From the NCBI GenBank assembly GCA_963748545.1, contig CAVVJO010000014.1, positions 1 to 64,000 on the forward strand: a stretch of 64,000 nucleotides of DNA, written 5' to 3'. The stretch is from Roseiarcus sp963748545. Its GTDB lineage: Bacteria; Pseudomonadota; Alphaproteobacteria; Rhizobiales; Beijerinckiaceae. Below the pieces are notes generated by a model. It did not search any database. It saw only the letters and a program-made list of their open reading frames with translations, and was not told the origin of the DNA. The position numbers and the translations under genes were made by a program. This document shows, piece by piece, positions 18,942 through 27,039 of this stretch (its first letter is position 1; each line of letters opens with the position of its first letter).

Positions 18942-19262
18942 CGATCCGGAACCTCTCAGGCCGCCGGCTCGAGCCGCCGCCGCGGTCCAGCGAATCGCAC
19001 GCAGCCAACTCGGTCGTCAAGGACCGCGCCGCGGACGGGTGTGAAGAACGGAGGTGTTTGACCGTTTCGCCTGATCTCGATAGAGTTTAGGAAGAGAAGG
19101 CGTCCCGGAGGACGCGGCTCAACGAGGGGGCGAAATGGCGGCGGTCACAGGATGCACGCCGGCTCGCGCGGGATTTCGGAACTCTGTCTTCGCGCCCGAG
19201 TTTCTTCCGCAGCCCCGAGACTCATCGTCGATGGTCCGTGGGCCCGTGGTTCAGGTGGACGA
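18942..19262. other. Intergenic region before the ABC ATPase
   Basis: About 320 bases between divergent genes. It contains a well-formed promoter reading right (listed separately) and a roughly 176-base leader before the ATPase start. No small gene is supported. Confidence 0.4.
19058..19086 (+). promoter_or_regulatory. Predicted sigma-70-type promoter for the ABC ATPase-permease genes
   Basis: TTGACC at 19058-19063, a 17-base spacer, then TAGAGT at 19081-19086, facing the ATPase start at 19263. The hexamers and spacing are close to consensus. Activity is inferred from sequence only. Confidence 0.5.
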
Positions 19263-20087
19263 ATGACCAAAGTGGTCACATTTCCGTCCGCGGGAGGACA
19301 GACGCCCGCCAAGGCGCGCGCCCCGGCGTTGGCGACGTTCCGGAAGGTCGACAAGGTGTTCGCCAACCGGGTCGTCGCGCTGACCGGGCTCGACCTTGAA
19401 ATCCGTTCTGGAGAGTTTCTGTCCCTGCTCGGACCCTCGGGCTGCGGCAAGTCGACGGTGCTGCGCCTGCTTTCGGGTCTCGCCGAACCGACGCGGGGCG
19501 AGATCGCCTGGAGTTGCGAGCGCCCGCAGTTCGGCTTCGTCTTCCAGGAGCCGACCCTGATGCCGTGGTCGGATGTCTTCACCAACGTCTGGCTGCCCCT
19601 ACGGCTCGCGGGCGTGTCGAAAGAGAAGGCGCGTCCGCAGATCGAGGCCGCCCTGGCCGAGGTCGGGTTGTCGGGTTTCGCCAAGGCCTATCCGCGCCAG
19701 CTTTCCGGCGGCATGAAGATGCGCGTCTCCATCGCCCGGGCGCTCGTCACCCGCCCGCAGGTGCTGCTGATGGACGAGCCGTTCGCCGCGTTGGACGAGA
19801 TCACGCGGCTCAAGCTCAACGACGACCTGGCGGACCTTCAGTCTTCGCTCGACGCGACCGTGGTGTTCGTCACCCATTCGGTGTTCGAAAGCGTTTATCT
19901 CGCCGACCGCATCGTGGTCATGGCCGCCCGTCCCGGCCGGGCTTTCGCCGAAATTCAAGTTGAGGCGCCGCCGGTTCGGGGCGAAGGCTTCCGTCTGTCA
20001 GCGACCTATTCCGACACCTGTCGACGCACGTCGCAAGCTTTGCACGAGGCGATGGGCGGGACGGCCCCTGGCGAGTTCATGGAATGA
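19263..20087 (+). CDS. ABC transporter ATP-binding protein (nitrate/taurine/NMT1 type)
   Basis: A 274-residue ATPase with Walker A in LGPSGCGKSTVLRLLSGLAE, the Q-loop FVFQEPTLMPWSDV, signature RQLSGGMKMRVSIARALVTR, Walker B LLMDEPFAALDEITRLKLN and the switch His in TVVFVTHSVFESVYLADRIV. This is the SsuB/TauB/ThiZ group that pairs with NMT1-like binding proteins. ATG 19263 is preferred over upstream starts because the domain begins soon after it. The stop overlaps the permease start (ATGA at 20084). Probable partner of the binding protein at 16.6-17.6 kb. Confidence 0.92.
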   Translation: MTKVVTFPSAGGQTPAKARAPALATFRKVDKVFANRVVALTGLDLEIRSGEFLSLLGPSGCGKSTVLRLLSGLAEPTRGEIAWSCERPQFGFVFQEPTLMPWSDVFTNVWLPLRLAGVSKEKARPQIEAALAEVGLSGFAKAYPRQLSGGMKMRVSIARALVTRPQVLLMDEPFAALDEITRLKLNDDLADLQSSLDATVVFVTHSVFESVYLADRIVVMAARPGRAFAEIQVEAPPVRGEGFRLSATYSDTCRRTSQALHEAMGGTAPGEFME

Positions 20088-20870
20088 CTCGCGACGATTT
20101 CGCCGGTTACGCCGTCCCGGCCTTGACGCTTGGCTGCGGGCTTGCGGCCTGGGAAGGCTTGGTCCGCTATTTCGCGATTCCGCCGTATCTTCTGCCGGCG
20201 CCGAGCGTCATCATCGCCACGCTGTTCACGGACTGGCCGAACTCTCTCGAGTTCGTTGTGGGTGACGCTTTCCATCACCATCAAGGCCCTGGTTCTGGCC
20301 GTGGTCGGAAGTGTGGCGCTCGCGGTGATTTTCGCCCAGTCCCGGCTGGTCGAACGGGCTTTCTATCCCTTTGCGGTCGCCATGCAGGTGACGCCGATCG
20401 TCGCGATCGCGCCGTTGCTCCTGATCTATCTGACGCCGACGATCGCGGTGCTGGTGTGCGCGTTCCTGGTGGCGTTTTTTCCGCTGCTCGCCAATACGAC
20501 GCTCGGCCTTTCGTCAGCGGACCACAACCTCGTCGACCTTTTCTCCATGTACCGCGCGTCGCGCTTTCAGCAGTTCAGTCTCTTGCGGCTCCCGAGCGCC
20601 TTGCCCTATTTCCTGGCGGGCTTGCGCATCAGCGGCGGCCTTGCGCTGATCGGCGCCATCGTCGCGGAGATCGCCGCGGGTTCGGCGGGGCAGGGGTCCG
20701 GGCTCGCCTACCGCATCGTGGAATCGGGGTTCCGCCTCAACATCCCGAGAATGTTTGCGGCGCTGCTCTTGATCTCGATCGCCGGAATCACAATTCATGT
20801 GGTTCTAACCGCGCTGTCGCATTGGCTCTTGTCCGACTGGCACGAGAGCGAGCGTGGACGAGAAGGTTGA
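20084..20870 (+). CDS. ABC transporter permease, frameshifted
   Basis: A BPD_transp_1 inner-membrane permease. The N-terminal frame reads MTRDDFAGYAVPALTLGCGL and PPYLLPAPSVIIATLFTDWP. One shift near 20262 moves to the frame containing VTLSITIKALVLAVVGSVAL, MQVTPIVAIAPLLLIYLTP and the coupling-loop region FFPLLANTTLGLSSADHNLV. It ends with membrane helices such as MFAALLLISIAGITIHVVL. About 262 residues once joined, the usual size for SsuC/TauC/ThiX permeases. It is translationally coupled to the ATPase. Confidence 0.88.
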
Positions 20871-20978
20871 ACCGGCCGCGAGAGCCGGACGTAGAAGTTG
20901 ACAAGGCTGCGGCCGACTACCGCTCCCTCGGAAACTCTCCTAAAGGGGGGCGCGCCAATCTATAAAAAGGCGAACGCC

Positions 20979-21695
20979 ATGAATATTCAGTACCGGGTCG
21001 GCGCGCGGCAGTCTGTGCTGCGCAAGCTGGGCTTGGCCGATTTGGTCAACATATCCGTTTTCGACATCGCCGCGGCGCATGACGCCCTTGTCCGCCGTCA
21101 GGCCGTCCCTGAGCGCATCTTGACCGACGGCCTGGTGGTGGACGTCCCAGCCGGCGTCTATCACCCGCTTCCCAACTCGAGCTCCGAGTTTTTCATCCGC
21201 AATATCAAGGCGATGGATCAGGCCCGGATCAAGAAGACGCTGGAGATCGGCGCAGGTTGCGGCATCATCTCGCTCTACATGGCCGCCAACTGGACGTCGA
21301 GGACCGTTGCGACCGACATCTCACCGATCGCCGTCCAGGCGACGCTCGACAATGCCGAGCTCAACGGGCTGACGCTGACTGCGTTCGAATCCGACCTGTT
21401 CGAGAAGATCGAGGAAAGCGAATTCGATCTCATTGTGTTCAACACGCCGATGATCGACAAGACGCCCGAGAACGATATCGAGAAGTACTCGTTGTGCGAT
21501 CCGCACGGATTGATTACCGACGCCTATCTCCGCCAGGCGCGTCATCACGTCTCGAAGGACGGGCTGATCATCTTTTCGATCTGCAACAATTCCGCCTATG
21601 AAGTGATGGACTCGATCGATCTCGACTACTCGATCGTCGGCTTCGAACTCGGCTTCAGCGGCTTCTGGCGGGCGATCGTGGGCGCACGCCTCTAA
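20979..21695 (+). CDS. SAM-dependent methyltransferase (PrmC/HemK-like fold)
   Basis: A 238-residue protein. It shows the SAM-binding motif IKKTLEIGAGCGIISLYMAA, then TVATDISPIAVQATLDNAEL and the catalytic-type loop FDLIVFNTPMID. In the N5-glutamine and related N-methyltransferases this loop is NPPY; here it is NTPM, so the classical PrmC activity is doubtful. The ATG at 20979 starts MNIQYRVGARQSVLR. The codon and base composition is a little less GC-biased than its neighbours. It stands alone downstream of the ABC permease, with a 108-base gap. Confidence 0.8.
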   Translation: MNIQYRVGARQSVLRKLGLADLVNISVFDIAAAHDALVRRQAVPERILTDGLVVDVPAGVYHPLPNSSSEFFIRNIKAMDQARIKKTLEIGAGCGIISLYMAANWTSRTVATDISPIAVQATLDNAELNGLTLTAFESDLFEKIEESEFDLIVFNTPMIDKTPENDIEKYSLCDPHGLITDAYLRQARHHVSKDGLIIFSICNNSAYEVMDSIDLDYSIVGFELGFSGFWRAIVGARL

Positions 21696-21787
21696 AGCTG
21701 AAGGGGAGCCCTCCGGGCCTCGCTCGGTTGACTCGCTGTGGCCCAGGGGCCAAGTTCGCGCCCAACCAAATCAGGGCGGAGGGCCTC

Positions 21788-22186
21788 GTGATCGATCGGA
21801 AAATTGCGCTGTTGGCGGGGCTGGCGGCGCTTTCGGGGCTTGTGGGTTGCGCCAGCGTCGGCGCTCCGGAGAAGGAAGGCCAGCTCTCGGCTGCAGGCTT
21901 CGTCCGGCTGCAAGCCGACACGCCCGAGCGGGTCGCGAAGCTTCAGGCCCTGCCGCAAAACACGATCGTCTTCGCGCAGCGTCAGAAGGGTCCGGTCTAC
22001 ATCTACGCCGACGCGGCGGGCTGCAATTGCGCCTTCGTCGGCACGCCGGCGGCCTACCAGCAATATCAACAGATCCGCGCCGCCAACAACATCGCGCAGA
22101 TGCAGGAAGTGACGGCCCAGCTCAACATGGAGGCCATGAACGACTGGGGCGGCGCCTGGGGACCGATGGCCCCCGGCTGGTACTGA
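21788..22186 (+). CDS. Small exported lipoprotein, unknown function
   Basis: A GTG at 21788 opens MIDRKIALLAGLAALSGLVG, followed by Cys: a short signal peptide with a lipobox (LVGC) and Ala-Ser after the Cys, so outer-membrane retention is expected. The mature part of about 110 residues contains TIVFAQRQKGPVYIYADAAG, a Cys pair (CNC) and YQQYQQIRAANNIAQMQEVT, ending in WGPMAPGWY. No enzyme domain is recognised. A likely terminator hairpin follows directly. Confidence 0.75.
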   Translation: MIDRKIALLAGLAALSGLVGCASVGAPEKEGQLSAAGFVRLQADTPERVAKLQALPQNTIVFAQRQKGPVYIYADAAGCNCAFVGTPAAYQQYQQIRAANNIAQMQEVTAQLNMEAMNDWGGAWGPMAPGWY

Positions 22187-22196
22187 CCCTGAGCGC

Positions 22197-22225
22197 GTCG
22201 CCAGCCTGGCGACACGGGTTTTTGG
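22197..22225 (+). terminator. Rho-independent terminator after the lipoprotein gene
   Basis: A perfect 7-base stem (GTCGCCA / TGGCGAC) with a 3-base loop at 22197-22213 is followed by ACGGG and a run of five T at 22219-22223. It lies 11 bases past the lipoprotein stop. Confidence 0.65.
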
Positions 22226-22235
22226 GGGGTGACGA

Positions 22236-22613
22236 GTGACCAAACGTTTCCGCGCGGCCCCGGTTGCGTCGGCGCTTGCGGCCGCGGTCCTTGCCGGGCT
22301 GACGTCGTCGGCGCGGGCGTTGGACTGTCCCCAGGCTCAGCCTGCGGCAACCCAGCCGGGCGTGATCACCGAGACGCCGGCCCAGATCTCCGAACTCGCC
22401 CCGATGCTCGCCGGGAGCGACGTCAGCGCTCAAATCCCCAACATCGTCGCCGCGTTGCAAAAGCGCTATCCGACCGCCGGGTCCGCCGAAATCGCCAATT
22501 ACCTCATCACGGCCTATTGCCCGGGCGTGGCCAAGGCCGCCGACCTCGACGACGGCCAGAAGACGGCCCGGGTTCAGGCCTTTTCCAAGGCTGTTCTCGC
22601 CGCGCTGTACTGA
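22236..22613 (+). CDS. Periplasmic protein of unknown function
   Basis: A GTG at 22236 starts MTKRFRAAPVASALAAAVLA with a predicted Sec cleavage after SSARALA. The mature protein, about 95 residues, includes TPAQISELAPMLAGSDVSAQ and AEIANYLITAYCPGVAKAAD, with two Cys that could form a disulphide. The composition is helical, and no catalytic motif is seen. It follows the terminator of the lipoprotein gene and converges with moeA. Homologues appear to be small exported proteins of Rhizobiales; no role can be given. Confidence 0.7.
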   Translation: MTKRFRAAPVASALAAAVLAGLTSSARALDCPQAQPAATQPGVITETPAQISELAPMLAGSDVSAQIPNIVAALQKRYPTAGSAEIANYLITAYCPGVAKAADLDDGQKTARVQAFSKAVLAALY

Positions 22614-22646
22614 CCGATCGGTCGAGGGGCGACGCGCCGTGTCGGC

Positions 22647-23876
22647 TTAAACCCCCAGATCGTCGAACGCGATCACCCGGCAGGGATCGCCCGCCTGCGC
22701 GGCGTCTGCGTTCAGCGGCCGGATGATCAGCCCCTCGGCCCGCGCCATCACCTTGACCAGCGACGAATCCTGCAGGTCCGCCGGGGTGGCGACGAGGGCG
22801 CCGTCCCCTGTGCGCTCGAGCGCACAGCGGACGTAGTTCTCCCGGGGACCGTTCGGAGGCATGGCGACCGAGAGACGGGCCGGCCGCGTCGGGTCGGCGC
22901 CGGGATCGGGCTCTCCGTGGAGGGCGCGCAGCAGCGGCAGCAGGAACAGGATCGCGCAGACCGTCGAGGAGGTCGGGTTGCCCGGCAGCCCAAGGACGCG
23001 AAGGCTCCCGAGGCGCCCGTGCATCAAGGGCTTGCCGGGGCGCATGGCGATCTTCCAAAATCCGAGTGTCATGCCGGCTTCGACCAGCGCCTTCTGCACG
23101 AGATCGTGGTCTCCGACCGAGGCGCCGCCGAGCGTCACCAGCACATCCACTTTCGACTCGCGCGCCTCACGGATCGCGGCGCTGAGATCGGCCATGGTGT
23201 CGCGGGCGATCCCGAGGTCGATCGGGATGCCGCCGCAGGCCTCGACAATCCCTGCGATCGTGAAATTGTTGGAGGCGACGATCTGCGACGGACCGAGCGT
23301 TCCGCCGGGCGCAACCAGCTCGTCGCCGGTGGCGAGGATGGCGACCCGGGCGTGCCGGCGCACCGGCAAAACGGCGTGATTGGCGGCCGCCGCCAGCGCC
23401 ACGTCTCGGGGCGTCAGCCGCCGCCCGGCGCGCAGCAGCGCTTCGCCTTCGCGGAAATCGAGGCCCTCCGGGCGCACGTTGTCGCCGACGGGGACGGGGT
23501 TCTGCAGCGTGATCCGGTCTCCGTCTCGCCGCACGTCCTCCTGCACGACGATCGCGTCGGCTCCCGCCGGCATCGGAGCGCCCGTGAAGATGCGCACGGC
23601 CTGACGGGCGCCGACCGCCCTCGCGAAGGCGCGCCCGGCTGCGGCCTCGCCGATCACCTGGAGGGACGCTGGGAGAGCGGCGGCGTCAGCGGCGCGCAGG
23701 GCGTAGCCGTCCATCGCCGAATTGGCGAACGGCGGCTGCGTGCGCAAGGCATGAAGGTCGCGCGCCAGCACGCGGTCGTAGGCTTCCTCGAGCGCGACGT
23801 TCTCCTCGTCGAGCGGCAAGTCCGCCGAGGCCAGCACGCGCGCGAGCGCCTCCGCGACCGTGATCATGCCGTTCAT
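22647..23876 (-). CDS. moeA: Molybdopterin molybdotransferase
   Basis: A 409-residue MoeA that inserts molybdate into adenylylated molybdopterin. Domain order is standard: N-terminal MITVAEALARVLASADLPLD, substrate loop TQPPFANSAMDGYALRAAD, TGAPMPAGADAIVVQEDVRR, the MoaB-like domain ARVAILATGDELVAPGGTLG, VTLGGASVGDHDLVQKALVE and GLPGNPTSSTVCAILF, then a short C-terminal beta domain. The ATG at 23876 overlaps the moaC stop, so the two are translationally coupled. The product is needed by molybdoenzymes such as the XdhAB encoded at 32-35.8 kb. Confidence 0.96.
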   Translation of the reverse strand: MNGMITVAEALARVLASADLPLDEENVALEEAYDRVLARDLHALRTQPPFANSAMDGYALRAADAAALPASLQVIGEAAAGRAFARAVGARQAVRIFTGAPMPAGADAIVVQEDVRRDGDRITLQNPVPVGDNVRPEGLDFREGEALLRAGRRLTPRDVALAAAANHAVLPVRRHARVAILATGDELVAPGGTLGPSQIVASNNFTIAGIVEACGGIPIDLGIARDTMADLSAAIREARESKVDVLVTLGGASVGDHDLVQKALVEAGMTLGFWKIAMRPGKPLMHGRLGSLRVLGLPGNPTSSTVCAILFLLPLLRALHGEPDPGADPTRPARLSVAMPPNGPRENYVRCALERTGDGALVATPADLQDSSLVKVMARAEGLIIRPLNADAAQAGDPCRVIAFDDLGV

Positions 23877-24412
23877 GGTTCTTGCGCCTCCGCACGCCAT
23901 TCGCCGGACTTGCCGCCGCGTTTTTCCAAGAGGCGGACGCTTTCGACGATCATGCCCCGGTCGATCGCCTTGGCCATGTCGTAGACGGTGAGGCAGGCGA
24001 CCGCGACCGCGGTCAGCGCCTCCATTTCCACGCCGGTCGGCCCGACGCACCGCGCCTCGGCGCGAACCGTCAGTCCGGGCAGGCCATGGTCGGGGGCGAT
24101 ATCGACAACCACCTTGCTCAACGCAATCGGGTGGCACAACGGAATGAGGTCCGAGGTTTTCTTCGCCGCCATGATGCCGGCGATGCGCGCCACGCCGATA
24201 ACGTCGCCCTTCTTGGCGTCGCCGGCGAGGAGGGTTGAGAGAGTCGCGGCGGCCATGCGCACACGCCCGACCGCGATCGCGACGCGCGCGGTGGAGTCCT
24301 TTTGCGAGACGTCGACCATGCGCGCTTCGCCTTCCGCGCTGACATGGGTTAGCGAGCCCGGGCTGAGTCTCTTGTTGTCGTCGTCAGCGTTGCCGTCGTC
24401 CGCGCTCGCCAT
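23873..24412 (-). CDS. moaC: Cyclic pyranopterin monophosphate synthase
   Basis: MoaC converts the MoaA product to cPMP in molybdenum cofactor synthesis. Recognisable segments are RMVDVSQKDSTARVAIAVGR, IAGIMAAKKTSDLIPLCHPI with the active-site region, GPTGVEMEALTAVAVACLTV and YDMAKAIDRGM. The length from ATG 24412 is 179 residues, slightly longer than usual because of an Asp/Asn-rich N-terminal stretch; a further upstream start is possible but would add unrelated sequence. It is the first gene of the leftward moaC-moeA operon, divergent from the merR gene. Confidence 0.95.
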   Translation of the reverse strand: MASADDGNADDDNKRLSPGSLTHVSAEGEARMVDVSQKDSTARVAIAVGRVRMAAATLSTLLAGDAKKGDVIGVARIAGIMAAKKTSDLIPLCHPIALSKVVVDIAPDHGLPGLTVRAEARCVGPTGVEMEALTAVAVACLTVYDMAKAIDRGMIVESVRLLEKRGGKSGEWRAEAQEP

Positions 24413-24545
24413 CTGCACCTGCTTGTCGCGCGCTCGTGCTCGCCAGCTTTTCAAGCAAAATTCGTCGGCCCGGGCAATTGCCGGCGAGCGGTCATGCTGT
24501 CGCAGGTCACGCCCGCGCGCCCCCATCTCAAATGGAGACGGCCTC

Positions 24546-24576
24546 TTCACTCTGTACCATGGTACGGCTGTTACGC
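24546..24576 (+). promoter_or_regulatory. MerR-type promoter/operator
   Basis: TTCACT at 24546-24551 and TTACGC at 24571-24576 are separated by exactly 19 bases, the over-long spacer that MerR regulators act on. The spacer holds the dyad CTGTAC-CATG-GTACGG (24552-24567), very like the mer operator half-sites around GTAC. It faces the merR-like gene at 24598, implying self-regulation and control of the downstream hydrolase. Confidence 0.7.
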
Positions 24577-24597
24577 CGCTATTCCAGAGGGTATGAA

Positions 24598-25041
24598 ATG
24601 ACCGTTCGCCGAACCATCGGGAAGCTCGCCAGCGAGACAGGCGTCAGCGTCGAGACGATCCGCTTCTATGAGCGCAAGGGGTTGATCGACCAGCCCCGCG
24701 CCGAGAGCGGCTACCGCCACTATGACGATCAAACGCTTGCGACCGTGCGCTATGTCAAGATCGCCCAGCGCCTCGGGCTCTCGCTTTCCGACATTCTGGC
24801 GCTCCGTGCACGGCTGGCCGACGGCGAAGGCTTCTGCCGGGCCCTTCGGGAAACTGCGCGGAGACGGCTTGATAAAATCGCCGGCGAGATGCGCGAGCTT
24901 CGGCGTCTCGAAGGCGAGCTCGTCGGCTTCCTCGAGCGTTGCGAGAAGCGTCCGAGCGACCGGCCTTGCTCCATCCTCCTTGAACTCGGCGCGCTTGACG
25001 CGGCGACAGGCCCCAAAACCCACGAAAGGACGAGGACATGA
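24598..25041 (+). CDS. MerR family regulator with the mercury-type Cys triad
   Basis: A 147-residue regulator. The N-terminal winged helix is classical (KLASETGVSVETIRFYERKG and PRAESGYRHYDDQTLATVRY), followed by the dimerisation helix. Cys residues fall at 80, 115 and 124, giving spacings of 35 and 9 that match the three Hg(II) ligands of Tn501 MerR (82, 117, 126). The sequence RCEKRPSDRPCSILLEL resembles the mercury-binding loop. An intact operator with a 19-base spacer lies just upstream. The neighbour is a hydrolase, not merA/merT, so the physiological inducer may be Hg(II) or another thiophilic signal. The stop overlaps the next ATG. Confidence 0.88.
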   Translation: MTVRRTIGKLASETGVSVETIRFYERKGLIDQPRAESGYRHYDDQTLATVRYVKIAQRLGLSLSDILALRARLADGEGFCRALRETARRRLDKIAGEMRELRRLEGELVGFLERCEKRPSDRPCSILLELGALDAATGPKTHERTRT

Positions 25042-25586
25042 TTGAAGACGTCGCGATCCCGACGCTTGATAGCGCGCTGGTCCTACTCGATTTTCAATTC
25101 GACTTCCTCGACGACGCCGGCCGCATGCCGGTGTCCCGGGCTCATGTCCATCCAACGCTCGCCGGCGCGAGGCAGGCGATCGAACGATTTCGGGCGCACG
25201 GCCGTCCTGTGGTCGCGATCGGCAACGAGTTCAAACGCGGCGACGCGGTAATGAACCTCTTGCGGCGTTATGCAACGATAGAAGGATCGAAGGGCGCCCG
25301 GTGGGACGACCGCATCCCACTCGCCGGAGCGACGTATCTTCCGAAATGGGCGTCCAGCGCCTTCATCAATCCGGAGTTCGAGGCGTGGCTCCGCCGCGAG
25401 GGGGTCAAAGAGATCGTTCTCGGCGGAATGTTCGCAAGCGCGTGCGTCACGGCGACGACGAAGGACGCCCTCAGGCGTGGCTTCCGGGTGCGCCTTCTCG
25501 AGCCCGCGATCGCCTGCTCGAGCGATCGCTCCAAGGCGCGATCCCTCCGGCGTCTTGAAAGGGCGGGAGCGAAACTCGCGGCCTGA
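25038..25586 (+). CDS. Isochorismatase-like cysteine hydrolase
   Basis: A 182-residue protein of the isochorismatase/nicotinamidase superfamily. The catalytic Asp is in ALVLLDFQFDFLDDAGR, the Lys in TYLPKWASSAFIN, and the nucleophilic Cys in VLGGMFASACVTATTKDALR with the preceding cis-peptide region. The substrate is unknown; family members hydrolyse isochorismate, nicotinamide, carbamoyl or ureido compounds. ATGA overlap with the merR-like gene makes it the direct target of that regulator. Lack of any other mer gene makes this an unusual operon. Confidence 0.87.
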   Translation: MIEDVAIPTLDSALVLLDFQFDFLDDAGRMPVSRAHVHPTLAGARQAIERFRAHGRPVVAIGNEFKRGDAVMNLLRRYATIEGSKGARWDDRIPLAGATYLPKWASSAFINPEFEAWLRREGVKEIVLGGMFASACVTATTKDALRRGFRVRLLEPAIACSSDRSKARSLRRLERAGAKLAA

Positions 25587-25611
25587 AAGGCTACGGCCGT
25601 TGTCGCCCCCC

Positions 25612-26880
25612 TCAGACCTTGCGCTCGTACACCAGCCTGGCGCGGATCGTGCCCTCGAGCGCGCGAATGTCGGCGAGCACGCGCTGGCTGTCCGCTGCTG
25701 ACGCATCGGCGTCCAGAACCACGTAGCCGACGTCGCTGTAAGTCTCGTAATATTGCGCGGCGATGTTGACCGCGTGGCGGGCGAAGAGCTCGTTCAGCTT
25801 GCCGAGCATGCCGGGCAGATTGCGCTGGACCTGGATGAACCGGGTGCCGAGCGGCCGGATCGGCAGTTGAACCTGAGGGAAGTTGACCGCGCCCGTCGTC
25901 GAGCCGCCGTCGCTGTATTCGACAAGTTTGCGCGCGACCTCGACGCCGATCCGTTCCTGCGCCTCTTCGGTCGAGCCGCCGACGTGGGGCGTCAGAATGA
26001 CGTTGTCCAGCCCCTGCAGCGGCGATCGGAACGTTTCCGTATTCGAGCGGGGCTCGACCGGGAAAACGTCGATGGCGGCGCCGCGAAGCCGCCCGTCCCT
26101 GAGCGCGGCGGCCAGCGCGTCGAGGTCGACGACCGTGCCGCGGCTGTTGTTGATGAGGTACGCCCCCGGCTTCATCGCCGCGATTTCGGCGGCGCCGATC
26201 ATGCCCGCCGTCGCTGGCGTCTCCGGCACGTGCAGGCTGACGACGTCGCTTTGGGCCAGGAGCTCGTGGAGGCTCGCCATCGGCTCGGTGTTGCCGTGGC
26301 GGAGCTTGTCGGTGTGATCGTAGAAGATCACCCGCATCCCCAGGGCTTCCGCGAGATAGGAAAGCTGGGAGCCGATGTTGCCGTAGCCGATGATGCCGAG
26401 CGTCTTGCCCCTCACTTCATGGCTGTTGGTCGCCGACTTGTCCCATCCCCCGGCGTGCGCCGAGACGGACCGCGGGACGACCCTGCGCAGGAGCATGACG
26501 ATCTCGCCGATCACCAGCTCCGCCACGCTGCGGGTGTTCGAGAAGGGCGCGTTGAACACCGGCACGCCGATCCGGCGCGCGGCGTCGATGTCGACCTGAT
26601 TGGTCCCCACGTTGAAGCAGCCCACCGCAATCAGCCGATCGGCGGCGGCGAGCACCTCGGCGTCGACCTGCGTGCGCGAGCGGATGCCGATGATATGCAC
26701 GCCCTTGACCGCTTCCCGCAGCGCTTCGCCCTCGAGCGCTTTCGGCAGGCGCTCGATGCTGGAATAACCGGCCGCTTGCATCAGCCCGACGGCGCTGTCG
26801 TTGACGCCTTCGAGCAGCAGGATCTTGATCCTGTCTTTGGGCAGCGAGAGGTGCGGGGTGTGCGGATCGGTGTCGGACAC
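25612..26880 (-). CDS. serA: D-3-phosphoglycerate dehydrogenase
   Basis: The first step of serine synthesis, oxidising 3-phosphoglycerate. At 422 residues with one C-terminal ACT domain it matches the E. coli SerA type. Features are KILLLEGVNDSAVGLMQAAG, substrate loop VGCFNVGTNQVDIDAARRIG, the NAD-binding KTLGIIGYGNIGSQLSYLAE, catalytic His in ILTPHVGGSTEEAQERIG, and the ACT region from RFIQVQRNLPGMLGKLNELF. A GTG at 26880 (SDTDPHTPHLSL) is the probable start; no in-frame ATG lies closer. The ACT domain implies feedback inhibition by serine. Confidence 0.95.
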   Translation of the reverse strand: MSDTDPHTPHLSLPKDRIKILLLEGVNDSAVGLMQAAGYSSIERLPKALEGEALREAVKGVHIIGIRSRTQVDAEVLAAADRLIAVGCFNVGTNQVDIDAARRIGVPVFNAPFSNTRSVAELVIGEIVMLLRRVVPRSVSAHAGGWDKSATNSHEVRGKTLGIIGYGNIGSQLSYLAEALGMRVIFYDHTDKLRHGNTEPMASLHELLAQSDVVSLHVPETPATAGMIGAAEIAAMKPGAYLINNSRGTVVDLDALAAALRDGRLRGAAIDVFPVEPRSNTETFRSPLQGLDNVILTPHVGGSTEEAQERIGVEVARKLVEYSDGGSTTGAVNFPQVQLPIRPLGTRFIQVQRNLPGMLGKLNELFARHAVNIAAQYYETYSDVGYVVLDADASAADSQRVLADIRALEGTIRARLVYERKV

Positions 26881-27039
26881 GGGGATTTCCCATTTGTTGG
26901 AACGGCGGGACCGGGAGCACGCCCGGCGTCGCCGGTCAAGTCGAGATCGGCGTGACGCTTGTCCTTTGCCGAAGGCTCTTGGCAAATTCGACGTCAGATC
27001 GTGGGCAGCCGAAACAAACGGACGACATGGCGAGAGGCT

